NCBI RefSeq assembly: GCF_900564155.1
Contig: NZ_LS999839.1
Location: 2,787,097 to 2,851,096, forward strand
Direction of reading: 5' to 3'
Length of the DNA: 64,000 nt
Origin: Pedobacter schmidteae
GTDB lineage: Bacteria; Bacteroidota; Bacteroidia; Sphingobacteriales; Sphingobacteriaceae
Numbering within the stretch: the stretch's first letter is position 1; every line of letters begins with the position of its first letter. Of this stretch, positions 26,405-34,537 are shown in pieces. Position numbers and translations under genes: made by a program. The notes under the pieces are model-generated. The model worked only from the letters and a program-made list of their open reading frames with translations. It ran no database searches and was not told the origin of the DNA.

Positions 26405-26674
26405 TTAATCTTCCTCTTCTTCCAGATAGATTTCATGAACCAGAAATTTGGCGTGTTTCATGGGTTCTAAAAGTTCGGTAATATCTTCCGAGTCGATGTG
26501 GTAAATGGTTTCTCCAGCGTCCGGAATTTCGGAGTTTGGAATCAATTCAAAAAACTTAATGGAAAAGTCGGTTTCCAATTCAACCAGCTTAATATAGGTT
26601 ACGCCGTTGGCTTTCCAATCGGCTAATATTTGTCCATTAAACTGAACATATGGATTATCGTTTTTTTGTTCCAT
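26405..26674 (-). CDS. Conserved hypothetical acidic protein
   Basis: 89 residues, ATG start, no signal peptide or membrane segment. It is acidic overall with a C-terminus ending EIYLEEEED. A beta-rich pattern (YVQFNGQILADW, GVTYIKLVELETDFSIKFFELIP in part) suggests a small globular domain. I do not recognise the family. It precedes nothing but follows the HAD gene by 21 bases in the same direction, so the two could be cotranscribed. Codon use and composition look like those of a real gene. Confidence 0.6.
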   Translation of the reverse strand: MEQKNDNPYVQFNGQILADWKANGVTYIKLVELETDFSIKFFELIPNSEIPDAGETIYHIDSEDITELLEPMKHAKFLVHEIYLEEEED

Positions 26675-26695
26675 GAGGTAAAGCGAATAAAATGG

Positions 26696-27355
26696 CTATT
26701 GGAATAAGGAGATGATGTTTTTGTAGGATAGATCTGTATAATCGTTGATGTACAAATTGCAGGGAGGAAGCTCGTCTTTTGTATGGGACGTTAATACCCC
26801 AACTACACGCATACCGGCATTTAATGCGGCGGACACGCCGGAAAAAGAATCTTCAAATACCAGACACTGTTCTGGTTTTACATCCAGATTACTGGCCGAG
26901 CGTAAATAAACTTCAGGGTCGGGTTTGTGTTTTTTAACATCCTCACTGGCCAATACAGAACCTAGCTTTTCGCGAATCGCTACTTTACTTAGGATCAATT
27001 CCAGATTGGCATAGGGAGCTGAAGTGGCTACACCCAGTTTTACACCGTTGTTTTTTAAGTCTGATATAAAGTCGATAATACCCGTTATCGGTTCAATATG
27101 AGGTGCATAGATTTTCCTGAAAAGCCCTTCTTTTTCTTCTTCCATTTCCAATAGCTCAGTACCAGTAACCGGTCGGTTAAAAAAATGACTTAAAATATAG
27201 CTGTTGCTTTTGCCAAACATATGCTGAGCAAATTCTTCATCAGTAGGAGCTAAATTCCTGACCGAGAAAAATTCACGAAAGGCGAGAGAGTGGTAAGGGT
27301 TGGTATGGCAAATTACACCATCCATGTCAAATATAACTGCAATTTCACTATTCAT
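26696..27355 (-). CDS. HAD-superfamily hydrolase, beta-phosphoglucomutase-like
   Basis: 219 residues. All HAD motifs are seen: motif I FDMDGVICHTNPYH (nucleophile Asp and acid/base Asp), motif II GVATSAPYAN (Ser/Thr), motif III KKHKPDPEVYL (Lys) and motif IV VFEDSFSGVSAALNAGM (acidic pair). The long helical cap between motif I and II fits the beta-phosphoglucomutase/phosphatase subfamily. It is likely a cytoplasmic sugar-phosphate phosphatase or mutase; which one cannot be decided from sequence. A TAAATTTG box lies directly upstream of the ATG. Confidence 0.88.
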   Translation of the reverse strand: MNSEIAVIFDMDGVICHTNPYHSLAFREFFSVRNLAPTDEEFAQHMFGKSNSYILSHFFNRPVTGTELLEMEEEKEGLFRKIYAPHIEPITGIIDFISDLKNNGVKLGVATSAPYANLELILSKVAIREKLGSVLASEDVKKHKPDPEVYLRSASNLDVKPEQCLVFEDSFSGVSAALNAGMRVVGVLTSHTKDELPPCNLYINDYTDLSYKNIISLFQ

Positions 27356-27359
27356 TATG

Positions 27360-27367
27360 CAAATTTA
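27360..27367 (-). promoter_or_regulatory. Possible -7 box of the HAD gene
   Basis: On the minus strand TAAATTTG matches TAnnTTTG exactly and ends only 4 bases before the ATG at 27355, so a transcript would have almost no leader. No TTTG -33 box is seen at the expected distance. Weak evidence. Confidence 0.3.
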
Positions 27368-27526
27368 GCTAAGTTTCTTGGTATTGCTGTAAGTAATTGT
27401 GGTAAAGCTTAATTAAGCTTTATTTTCATAGACCTAAGAGAATAGTGAAGACTATAACGCATTTCTACCAGTATTGCTAAAGCGCTCCAAACTATCACTA
27501 ATTAATATATTTAATTTTCAATAATT

Positions 27527-27556
27527 TTTGAAAGTTCAATATTGTCATTATATTTG
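27527..27556 (+). promoter_or_regulatory. Bacteroidota-type promoter abutting the gbsR-like start codon
   Basis: TTTG (27527-27530), 18-base spacer, TATATTTG (27549-27556). This matches the -33/-7 consensus of Bacteroidota exactly. The ATG of the next gene lies at 27560, so the predicted transcription start falls on or next to the start codon. Confidence 0.55.
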
Positions 27557-27559
27557 TGT

Positions 27560-28066
27560 ATGGAATTAGCAGCAGCAAAACAGAAATTTATCGAGGCATG
27601 GGGCAAATTAGGCTCAGAGTGGGGGATTAACCGCACGATGGCCCAGGTTCATGCTTTATTATTGATCTCTCCTGAAGCCTTGACCACTGAGGAAATCATG
27701 ATTGAGCTCAGTATTTCCCGAGGAAATGCCAATATGACTTTGCGCGATTTAATAGGTTGGGGGTTGGTGGAGAAGCAGCATAAGGCAGGCGAACGTAAGG
27801 AATATTTTTATGCAGATAAGGATACCTGGAATATTGCGCGACAAGTAGCTAAAGAACGTAGGAAAAGAGAACTTGACCCGGTTTTGAAAGTGCTGGAGGA
27901 ATTATCCAATGTAAAAGGTGATGTCAAAGACCCTGAATTTAAGACTTTCAATAAATCTGTTAAGGACATCAACAAGCTGGCTAAAAATGTTGATAAGACC
28001 TTAGATACTATGCTTAAGGCAGAAGAAAGCTGGTTCTGGGGCTCAATATTTAAAATATTCAAGTAG
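27560..28066 (+). CDS. GbsR/MarR-family transcriptional regulator
   Basis: 168 residues from ATG 27560 (MELAAAKQKFIEAWGKLG). The longer frame starts with a TTG at 27542 that lies within the -7 region and is unlikely. It has a winged helix-turn-helix: MAQVHALLLISPEALTTEEIM, then LSISRGNANMTLRDLIGWGLV (recognition helix region), then the wing HKAGERKEYFYADKD. The C-terminal half is helical and charged. The GbsR-like start KFIEAWGKLGSEWGINR is typical. It precedes the DCC / TIGR01777 genes by 92 bases and may regulate them (inference). A 7-base-pair A/T-rich hairpin at 28087-28104 lies in that gap. Confidence 0.85.
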   Translation: MELAAAKQKFIEAWGKLGSEWGINRTMAQVHALLLISPEALTTEEIMIELSISRGNANMTLRDLIGWGLVEKQHKAGERKEYFYADKDTWNIARQVAKERRKRELDPVLKVLEELSNVKGDVKDPEFKTFNKSVKDINKLAKNVDKTLDTMLKAEESWFWGSIFKIFK

Positions 28067-28158
28067 AATATTTTTTTAAATAAATGTTTCAGTTTTTACT
28101 GAAAATTCAAAAACTAAAGACTATAAAATCACATACTGTTTTTTAAAATATCCTTGTT

Positions 28159-28971
28159 ATGAAAACGCTAAAAAACCACTTGATCCTGTTTGATGAAGAA
28201 TGCCCGATGTGCCGGATGTATACCAGTGCTTTTGTAAGTACGGGGCTTTTGGATCAGGAGGGGAGGGCGGCCTATCAGGAATTGCCTGCACAGGCTTGTC
28301 CGATGGTGGACAGGCAACGAGCAGCAAATGAAATTGCCCTGGTAAATCAGGAAACAGGAGAGGTGACTTATGGAATTGAAAGCTTATTTAAAATCTTTGC
28401 ACTGATCATGCCGCTCCTGGGCCCACTGTTCAGATTCAAGCCCTTTATCTGGATCATGAGCAAGGTGTATGCATTTATTGCTTATAACCGTCGGGTTATT
28501 GTACCTCCGGCAAAAGGTGAGAACTTTCAGTTTCAACCCACGTTTAAATTGCAGTATCGCATTGCGTATTTGATCTTTACCTGGTTGCTAACCGCATATA
28601 TTCTTTCTGCTTATGCAAACTTAATGACAGGAATTCTTCCGAATGGACATGCTTATCGTGAATATTTCATTTGTGGAGGACAGATTTTGTTTCAGGGACT
28701 GGTAATTACGATAGCGAATAAAGATAAAGTATGGGCTTACCTGGGTAATATGATGACGATCTCATTTGTGGGAGCCTTACTATTATTACCCATTTTACTG
28801 GCCTCCATATGGTTACAGTTAGCCCCAATTTTTTGTGTACTGTGGTTTCTGGGGGTAGCAGGACTGATGTTGCTGGAACATATCCGGAGGAGTAACCTGT
28901 TAAAAATAGGCTGGACATTAACTGTCACGTGGGTATTATATCGTATAGCAGTTCTTTTGGTCATCATTTAA
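28159..28971 (+). CDS. DCC-family thiol-disulfide oxidoreductase-like membrane protein (DUF393)
   Basis: 270 residues. The N-terminus has LILFDEECPMCRMY, the DxxCxxC signature of the DCC/DUF393 family, a thioredoxin-like fold. The C-terminal half (about 135-270) has four likely membrane segments, such as IAYLIFTWLLTAYILSAY and ISFVGALLLLPILLASIW, which is a fused membrane domain rather than a bare DCC protein. The function is unknown; the CxxC suggests redox activity. It lies 10 bases before the TIGR01777 epimerase gene, so the two are cotranscribed. Confidence 0.82.
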   Translation: MKTLKNHLILFDEECPMCRMYTSAFVSTGLLDQEGRAAYQELPAQACPMVDRQRAANEIALVNQETGEVTYGIESLFKIFALIMPLLGPLFRFKPFIWIMSKVYAFIAYNRRVIVPPAKGENFQFQPTFKLQYRIAYLIFTWLLTAYILSAYANLMTGILPNGHAYREYFICGGQILFQGLVITIANKDKVWAYLGNMMTISFVGALLLLPILLASIWLQLAPIFCVLWFLGVAGLMLLEHIRRSNLLKIGWTLTVTWVLYRIAVLLVII

Positions 28972-28981
28972 GCGAGGTATC

Positions 28982-29908
28982 ATGAAATATAAAAAAATAA
29001 TTTTAGCAGGTGGTAACGGTTATTTGGGACAAGTATTGGTGGGCTATTACCGTCCGCTGGCTACAGAAATTCTTATTTTAAGTCGCAGGTCCGCGCCGAC
29101 AGATGGAAATGTTAAAACCATTGTTTGGGACGGGGCTGATGATGGCGATTGGAAAGCAGTACTGGAGGGAGCAGAACTACTGATCAATCTTTGTGGGAAA
29201 AATGTAAACTGCAGATACACAAAAAAGAATATGGAAGAAATTATCTCTTCCAGAGTTAATTCAACCAGGTTTTTGGGAAGAGCAATCGCTTCATTGGCAA
29301 GCCCTCCGGAGTTATGGATAAATGTTACTTCAGCAACCATATACCGGCATGCCGAAGATCATGAGCAGGATGAAGAAACAGGCGAAATAGGATATGGCTT
29401 TTCTATAAATGTATGTAAGCAATGGGAACATGCCTTTTTTGAAGCACCTACACCACATACCAGAAAAATAGCTTTACGTATGGGAATTGTATTTGGACGG
29501 GCTGATGGTGCATTTCCGCGTTTGCTTAATCTGGTCAAATTTGGCCTTGGTGGAAAACAGGGAGACGGCGAACAATATGTATCCTGGGTGCACGAACAGG
29601 ATGCTGCAAAATGTACGGAATGGTTGCTGGAGCGTAAAGAGCTGAGTGGTGTGATCAATTGTACCGCGCCAGAGGCCATCAAAAATGCCGAATTGATGCG
29701 ACTAATACGAGATGCTTATGGAGCCCCTTTTGGCCTCCCTTCTCCGGCATGGCTATTGGAAATCGGTGCAAAGCTTATCGGAACAGAAACAGAATTGATC
29801 TTAAAAAGCAGGTGGGTTAGCCCCAAACGCCTTATGGACGCTGGTTATCCTTTTATTTTCCCGGCGGTAGCACACGCCATTAAAGATGTCATTAGTCTGC
29901 GATGCTGA
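28982..29908 (+). CDS. TIGR01777-family NAD-dependent epimerase-like protein
   Basis: 308 residues. Rossmann start KIILAGGNGYLGQVLVGYY (GGxGxxG, NAD(P) binding). Family blocks: LINLCGKNVNCRYTKKN, SRVNSTRFLGRAI, LWINVTSATIYRHAED, KQWEHAFF, ALRMGIVFG, and the C-terminal DUF1731-like segment ending in KSRWVSPKRLMDAGYPF. The family (SDR39U1/YfcH-like) has no firmly known reaction. It follows the DCC gene by 10 bases and precedes the SRPBCC gene; this gene combination recurs in Bacteroidota genomes, often near photolyase genes (from memory, not checked). Confidence 0.88.
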   Translation: MKYKKIILAGGNGYLGQVLVGYYRPLATEILILSRRSAPTDGNVKTIVWDGADDGDWKAVLEGAELLINLCGKNVNCRYTKKNMEEIISSRVNSTRFLGRAIASLASPPELWINVTSATIYRHAEDHEQDEETGEIGYGFSINVCKQWEHAFFEAPTPHTRKIALRMGIVFGRADGAFPRLLNLVKFGLGGKQGDGEQYVSWVHEQDAAKCTEWLLERKELSGVINCTAPEAIKNAELMRLIRDAYGAPFGLPSPAWLLEIGAKLIGTETELILKSRWVSPKRLMDAGYPFIFPAVAHAIKDVISLRC

Positions 29909-29961
29909 TCATATAATTTTATAATTCTAGTTATAATCTTTCACTTTATTCTAATTGAAAA

Positions 29962-30873
29962 ATGAACTTACGCTTTTACAAATCAAATTTATTTAAAGGC
30001 TTTGTGATCTCAAACTTGGTTGCGATGTCAATGGTTGGGCTCATAAAATTTACGGAATTTCAAGAAAACGGTACTTTGATCTTTTCAGTATTTGTTATTA
30101 TCCCCTTTCTAATGGGAATAATTAGTTCGTGGTTTTGGATTAAGGAAAACCTCAGCACCAAAACGCTGATTGGGTATGCTATTCTAAATGTTATCATTTC
30201 TATTTTGTTAAGTTATATTTTCTTAAAGGAGGGGGTTCTTTGCCTTTTGATTGTATCTCCCCTGATTTTTGCATTCGACATCACGGGTACTTTTGTGGGA
30301 CAAAAAATGTTTAAAAAAAACAATCAGAAATTAAATGTAAGTATATGTTCAATATTGTTTCTGGTTTTTATCATAGATTCTCTTTCCAAACACAATTATG
30401 AGAACCTGGTTGCCGATGAGATGATTATTAATACCACTCCCGATAAAATATGGAAAAATGTAGTTGCATTTGATAAAATAGAACAAAAAGAACAGTATTG
30501 GTTATTTAATATAGGTATGCCTAGTCCAATGCAAACCACAGTAGACGGATATTATAAAGGGGCAGGCCGTAAATGTATTTTCAGCAACGGCTATGTTTTT
30601 GACGAAAGGATCGTCACTTATAAAACCAATGAAGACCTGACTTTTGATATTGTTGGTCAGCCACTTGATCCAGAAATCATGGGACATATAGACATTCTCC
30701 GCGGACAATTTTTATTAAGAGACAATGGTAACGGCACTACTACATTAATTGGAAATAGCTGGTACCGTTTACATGTGTTTCCTATTTGGTATTATGACAT
30801 CTGGGCAAAAAGCATTACCAGAAATGTACACCTTCGAGTAATGGAACATATCAAGCATATAAGTGAAAAGTAA
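29962..30873 (+). CDS. Membrane protein with C-terminal SRPBCC-like domain
   Basis: 303 residues. The first ~140 contain four membrane segments (e.g. FVISNLVAMSMVGLIKF, LIFSVFVIIPFLMGIISSW, NVIISILLSYIFL). The rest reads as an SRPBCC/START-like ligand-binding domain: VADEMIINTTPDKIWKNVV is the canonical first strand and helix, and GQFLLRDNGNGTTTLIGNSWY forms the late strands. The ligand is unknown. It is the fourth gene of the gbsR-DCC-TIGR01777 group, 53 bases after the preceding gene, and ends 4 bases before the next ATG. The domain split is clear; function is not. Confidence 0.72.
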   Translation: MNLRFYKSNLFKGFVISNLVAMSMVGLIKFTEFQENGTLIFSVFVIIPFLMGIISSWFWIKENLSTKTLIGYAILNVIISILLSYIFLKEGVLCLLIVSPLIFAFDITGTFVGQKMFKKNNQKLNVSICSILFLVFIIDSLSKHNYENLVADEMIINTTPDKIWKNVVAFDKIEQKEQYWLFNIGMPSPMQTTVDGYYKGAGRKCIFSNGYVFDERIVTYKTNEDLTFDIVGQPLDPEIMGHIDILRGQFLLRDNGNGTTTLIGNSWYRLHVFPIWYYDIWAKSITRNVHLRVMEHIKHISEK

Positions 30874-30877
30874 CGAC

Positions 30878-31297
30878 ATGTTTTCTTTTGTTGTCCGATA
30901 TCTGGGATTTCTTAAAATCATCCCTTTACTGCCACAGGTATTTGACAGCCTTTTGAGGCTCTATGTTTTTTTTGACAGATCCTATTTGCTGGACTGGTTT
31001 GATGAAATAGAAGAAGAAGTACTGACCTGGGAAGGAACAAGTGTTAGTTTGCATAAGTTCGGTGGACTGCAATTTAATTATAATGGAAAGGAAATAGGGC
31101 ACATACACAGTAATGGATTACTTGACGCCTTATATAGCAAGGAAATGAAACAACGTTTGTTAGAGAAAGACCGTATAAAACCTCATCATGTTTTTGAACA
31201 ATCTGGTTGGATTAGCTTTTACATAGTGAATGATCAAGACAAGGCTTACGCTAAAGAACTTTTAAAGATTGCTTACCAATATAAGCAAACGCGATAG
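30878..31297 (+). CDS. DUF5519 (luciferase-domain) family protein
   Basis: 139 residues from ATG 30878. An overlapping GTG at 30863 is possible but less likely. Blocks match what I know of the DUF5519/PF17648 family: HKFGGLQFNYNGKEIGHIHSNGLLD (quoted in part), then IKPHHVFEQSGWISFYIVNDQDKAYAKELL (in part). Despite the family name, no light-producing activity is implied. The function is unknown. It is the last gene of this plus-strand group and converges on the efflux permease gene 19 bases away. Confidence 0.75.
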   Translation: MFSFVVRYLGFLKIIPLLPQVFDSLLRLYVFFDRSYLLDWFDEIEEEVLTWEGTSVSLHKFGGLQFNYNGKEIGHIHSNGLLDALYSKEMKQRLLEKDRIKPHHVFEQSGWISFYIVNDQDKAYAKELLKIAYQYKQTR

Positions 31298-31316
31298 TTC
31301 TGATTTGAAATTCAAC

Positions 31317-32537
31317 TTATTCATACCTCAGTGCCTCAATAGGATCCAGTTTGGAAGCTTTTAATGCCGGGTAATATCCAAAAAATATACCTGTGAGGGC
31401 ACATACCAGAAATGAAATTACAATTGAAAACTGAGAAATTACAGTAGGCCAGTTTAACCAGGCCGGAACAATAATGGCGGCCGATATACCCAACAACACA
31501 CCTATAACTCCGCCGGTTACACTGATTACAATGGCTTCAATTAAAAATTGTAATAAAATATCAATTCCTCGTGCGCCGATGGACATTCTTAAGCCAATTT
31601 CACGTGTTCTTTCTGTTACCGAGACATACATAATGTTCATAATGCCTATTCCACCGATGACCAAAGAAATACTGGCGACAGCGGTCAACAAAGCTGTCAT
31701 CATGCTACTGGTAGAGTTCATCATCGTCATTAGCTCGGCCTGAGTTCTTACCTGAAAATCATTTTCAGCACCCGGTCTTATCCGGTGCGTCTCTTTTAAG
31801 GTACTGGTTATTTGTGCCACGGCTGCATCAGAATCGCCCTCGCTGGTGGCCGAAGCATAAATCTGATTGAAATAAATAGAAGATGTAATTCTTTTCTGAA
31901 CTGTAGTATAAGGAGCAATAATAATGTCGTCCTGATCCTGTCCAAAATTACTGGTCCCTTTTGGCACAAGTGTGCCAATTACCTGAAAAGGAATTTTGCC
32001 AAACCTGATGATCTTCCCGATGGGATCATCGCCATTGGGAAAAAGATTGTCTACCACAGTTTTACCCAGCAGACATACTTTTGCTGATGCCCGGATATCC
32101 TGCTCGGAAAAAATAATTCCATCTTTTACTACCAGCTTTCTGATATCCAGATATTCCGGGCTTACGCCTTGTATGCTTGTTGGCCAGTTATTGGCTCCAT
32201 TTATCGATTGCCCGTTTGATGAAGCCAGAGGAGATATTTCTGCAATATTTGCTGCATTCTGTTTTAAGGCGTCCACATCTTTAATGGTCAGTGTTTTAAG
32301 GCTACTGCCCATCATGCGCGCGCCTCCGGGTTCGTTGCTATAAGGCATGATAGTGATCATATTAGACCCCATGCTGGCCAACGACGCATTGATACTTTGT
32401 TTAGAGCCCTCGCCAATAGACATCATGGTAATTACCGATGCCACGCCGATAATAATCCCCAGCATGGTCAATAGTGCACGTAATTTATTCCTTTGCAATG
32501 CCTTAATCGCTAGTCTTATCAGATTAATAAATTTCAT
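31317..32537 (-). CDS. MacB-type ABC transporter permease
   Basis: 406 residues with the MacB/FtsX topology: one N-terminal membrane helix (LLTMLGIIIGVASVITMMSIGEG, in part, residues 20-45), a large periplasmic domain, then three membrane helices at the C-terminus, ending KASKLDPIEALRYE, the family signature. It works with the separate ATPase gene upstream (32547-33293), the adaptor and the TolC-like channel to expel macrolides, toxins or lipoproteins. Unlike E. coli MacB, the ATPase and permease are separate genes. It is the last gene of the four-gene operon. Confidence 0.93.
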   Translation of the reverse strand: MKFINLIRLAIKALQRNKLRALLTMLGIIIGVASVITMMSIGEGSKQSINASLASMGSNMITIMPYSNEPGGARMMGSSLKTLTIKDVDALKQNAANIAEISPLASSNGQSINGANNWPTSIQGVSPEYLDIRKLVVKDGIIFSEQDIRASAKVCLLGKTVVDNLFPNGDDPIGKIIRFGKIPFQVIGTLVPKGTSNFGQDQDDIIIAPYTTVQKRITSSIYFNQIYASATSEGDSDAAVAQITSTLKETHRIRPGAENDFQVRTQAELMTMMNSTSSMMTALLTAVASISLVIGGIGIMNIMYVSVTERTREIGLRMSIGARGIDILLQFLIEAIVISVTGGVIGVLLGISAAIIVPAWLNWPTVISQFSIVISFLVCALTGIFFGYYPALKASKLDPIEALRYE

Positions 32538-32546
32538 AACTTCAAA

Positions 32547-33293
32547 TTAATAGTCATCGGAAACTGGTAAGGAAGCTAAAGCATCTTTTGCCAGTTTGAT
32601 CTGCTTGTTCATGGAATCTTTCTGCACCCGACCATCTTTCAGCATTACAGTTCTGCTGCTAAAAGCAGCAATATCAGGTTCATGGGTAACGAATACAATG
32701 GTTTTACCATTTTGGTTCAGTTCCTGCATCAGCGACATGATTTCGTAGGATGTCCGGGTATCCAGATTTCCTGTAGCCTCGTCCGCAAGAATCATCACCG
32801 GCTGATTTACCAGGGCCCTGGCAATAGCCACACGTTGCTGCTGACCACCCGATAGCTGATTGGGCATGTGGTCAAAACGACCATCTAGTTTCACCGCCTG
32901 CAGTGCAGCTATGGCCCTTTCTTTTCGCTCCTTTGTACCAATTGTAGGGTTATACAATAAGGGCAATTCCACGTTTTCGAGGGCAGAGGTGCGCGGCAAT
33001 AGGTTATAGGCCTGAAATACAAAACCAATCTTATGGTTTCGCAATTTGGCCAGTTCATCTCTATTCAGTTCTTTCACGTTTACTCCGTCTAACATGTAAA
33101 CCCCTTCAGTAGGTTTATCCAGGCAGCCCAACATATTCAGCAAAGTGGTTTTTCCCGATCCACTGCTGCCCATGATGGTTAAGAATTCCCCCGAATCCAC
33201 ATCAAAAGAAACGCCCTTCAATGCCCTTACTGTCTCTGTTCCCATAATGAATTCACGTTTTACGTCATGTATTTCAAGGATTTTTCCGTTCAT
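32547..33293 (-). CDS. MacB-type ABC transporter ATP-binding protein
   Basis: 248 residues. Walker A GSSGSGKTTLLN, Q-loop VFQAYNLLPR, signature LSGGQQQRVAIARAL, Walker B VMILADEATGNLD and H-loop VFVTHEPD are all intact, in the LolD/MacB subfamily arrangement. It couples ATP hydrolysis to the permease encoded 9 bases downstream. Its start codon overlaps the stop of the adaptor gene by 4 bases (ATGA), so translation is probably coupled. Confidence 0.95.
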   Translation of the reverse strand: MNGKILEIHDVKREFIMGTETVRALKGVSFDVDSGEFLTIMGSSGSGKTTLLNMLGCLDKPTEGVYMLDGVNVKELNRDELAKLRNHKIGFVFQAYNLLPRTSALENVELPLLYNPTIGTKERKERAIAALQAVKLDGRFDHMPNQLSGGQQQRVAIARALVNQPVMILADEATGNLDTRTSYEIMSLMQELNQNGKTIVFVTHEPDIAAFSSRTVMLKDGRVQKDSMNKQIKLAKDALASLPVSDDY

Positions 33294-34534
33294 CGCCTGT
33301 TTCCTCCTCTTCTTTGTGGCATAAAAGGGCTGGTTGTTGCAGCAGCTGTTCCTGTGCCGCCGCCGGTCATCCCGGTAATCACCACATCATTTTCTGTCAA
33401 ACCTTCCAATACCTGCACATGGGTATTGTCATTTAGCCCGGTTTTTATCCTTTTTTGTATCAGCTTCTGACCATCCAATACCCAAACAAAAGAAGGCGCT
33501 ATGTTAACCGTTTCCCCTGCTTTCTTTTCGGGACGTATTCTTTTTGTTTTATTTTTGCTCCCATTGGCATCCCTGTTTTTGTGTACCAGCCGTACAATTT
33601 CATAATTTTTCAGCGAAGCCGAATCTGGATAAAACTTTAATGCCTGAGCCGAAATCAAAAGGGCATCGTTTATTTCTTTAGTATAAATAATGATGTTGGC
33701 CGTCATTCCCGGTTTTAATTTTTTATCGTCGTTTGGCGCATCAATCAATGTAGCATAAGTTACCACATTGGAGGCAATAGAAGGCTGTAAACGAATGTCT
33801 CTTACCGATCCGTTAAAAGTATCATCTATAAAAGCATCCACTGTAAAGGTTGCCCGCTGACCTTTAACCACATTTCCGATATCCGCCTCATCTACCTTGG
33901 CCTGTACCTGCATTTTGGTAATATCCTTAGCGATAGAGAAAATGGTTGGCGTGTTAAAGCTTGCTGCAACGGTTTGCCCTATACTTACACTTCTGCCCAA
34001 AACCACACCATCTATGGGCGAGTAAATCTGGGTAAAAGAAAGGTTTCTCTCGGCAGATCTTAACTGCGCTTTGGCGTTATTTACACTTGCAGTAGCTACC
34101 TGCAGGTTATTTAAAGTAAGGTCATAATCCGCTTTGCTAATCGATCCTGTTTCAAATAATTGTTTTTGGCGGTTAAAATTAGCCTGTTGGTAGCTTTGGT
34201 TACTTTGAGTCTGTGCCACGCTTGCTTTCGCTTGATCAACAGTGGTTTGCAATAAAGTCTTATCCAATTCTGCCAGCAGCTGTCCTTTTTTAACTGTGGA
34301 ATTGAAATCGGCATATAGGGCCGAGATGGTTCCCGAAACCTGCGTGCCCACAATTACAGTATCTACCGGCTGTACCGTTCCTGTTGCAGTTACACTTGTG
34401 GATATGGCCCCACGAATTGGTTTTTCCTGATTTAGTGTTACGGGTTGTTCTTTGCTTCTTAAAAAGAAATACCAGATTAAAACCAGTATAACTATGAGGG
34501 AGACAATGATGGTTATCGTTTTTCGGGATTTCAT
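33290..34534 (-). CDS. MacA-type periplasmic membrane-fusion (adaptor) protein
   Basis: 414 residues with an N-terminal membrane anchor (TIIVSLIVILVLIWYFFL). The HlyD/MacA domains follow: the lipoyl half VIVGTQVSGTISALYADFNSTVKKGQLLAELD (in part), a helical hairpin (about 85-150, Ala/Gln-rich), the second lipoyl half YSPIDGVVLGRSVSIGQTV, then beta-barrel and membrane-proximal domains with LKPGMTANIII. The C-terminus is Arg/Gly/Thr-rich (GGTGTAAATT...RRGGNRR). It links the MacB-type inner-membrane pump to the TolC-like channel. It follows the tolC-like gene by 3 bases. Confidence 0.93.
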   Translation of the reverse strand: MKSRKTITIIVSLIVILVLIWYFFLRSKEQPVTLNQEKPIRGAISTSVTATGTVQPVDTVIVGTQVSGTISALYADFNSTVKKGQLLAELDKTLLQTTVDQAKASVAQTQSNQSYQQANFNRQKQLFETGSISKADYDLTLNNLQVATASVNNAKAQLRSAERNLSFTQIYSPIDGVVLGRSVSIGQTVAASFNTPTIFSIAKDITKMQVQAKVDEADIGNVVKGQRATFTVDAFIDDTFNGSVRDIRLQPSIASNVVTYATLIDAPNDDKKLKPGMTANIIIYTKEINDALLISAQALKFYPDSASLKNYEIVRLVHKNRDANGSKNKTKRIRPEKKAGETVNIAPSFVWVLDGQKLIQKRIKTGLNDNTHVQVLEGLTENDVVITGMTGGGTGTAAATTSPFMPQRRGGNRR

Positions 34535-34537
34535 GAC

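Noticed and set aside
28087..28104. 7-pair A/T-rich hairpin between the GbsR-like and DCC genes as a terminator
   Set aside because: Stem is short and has no following U-tract; such pairs are expected by chance in AT-rich intergenic DNA.
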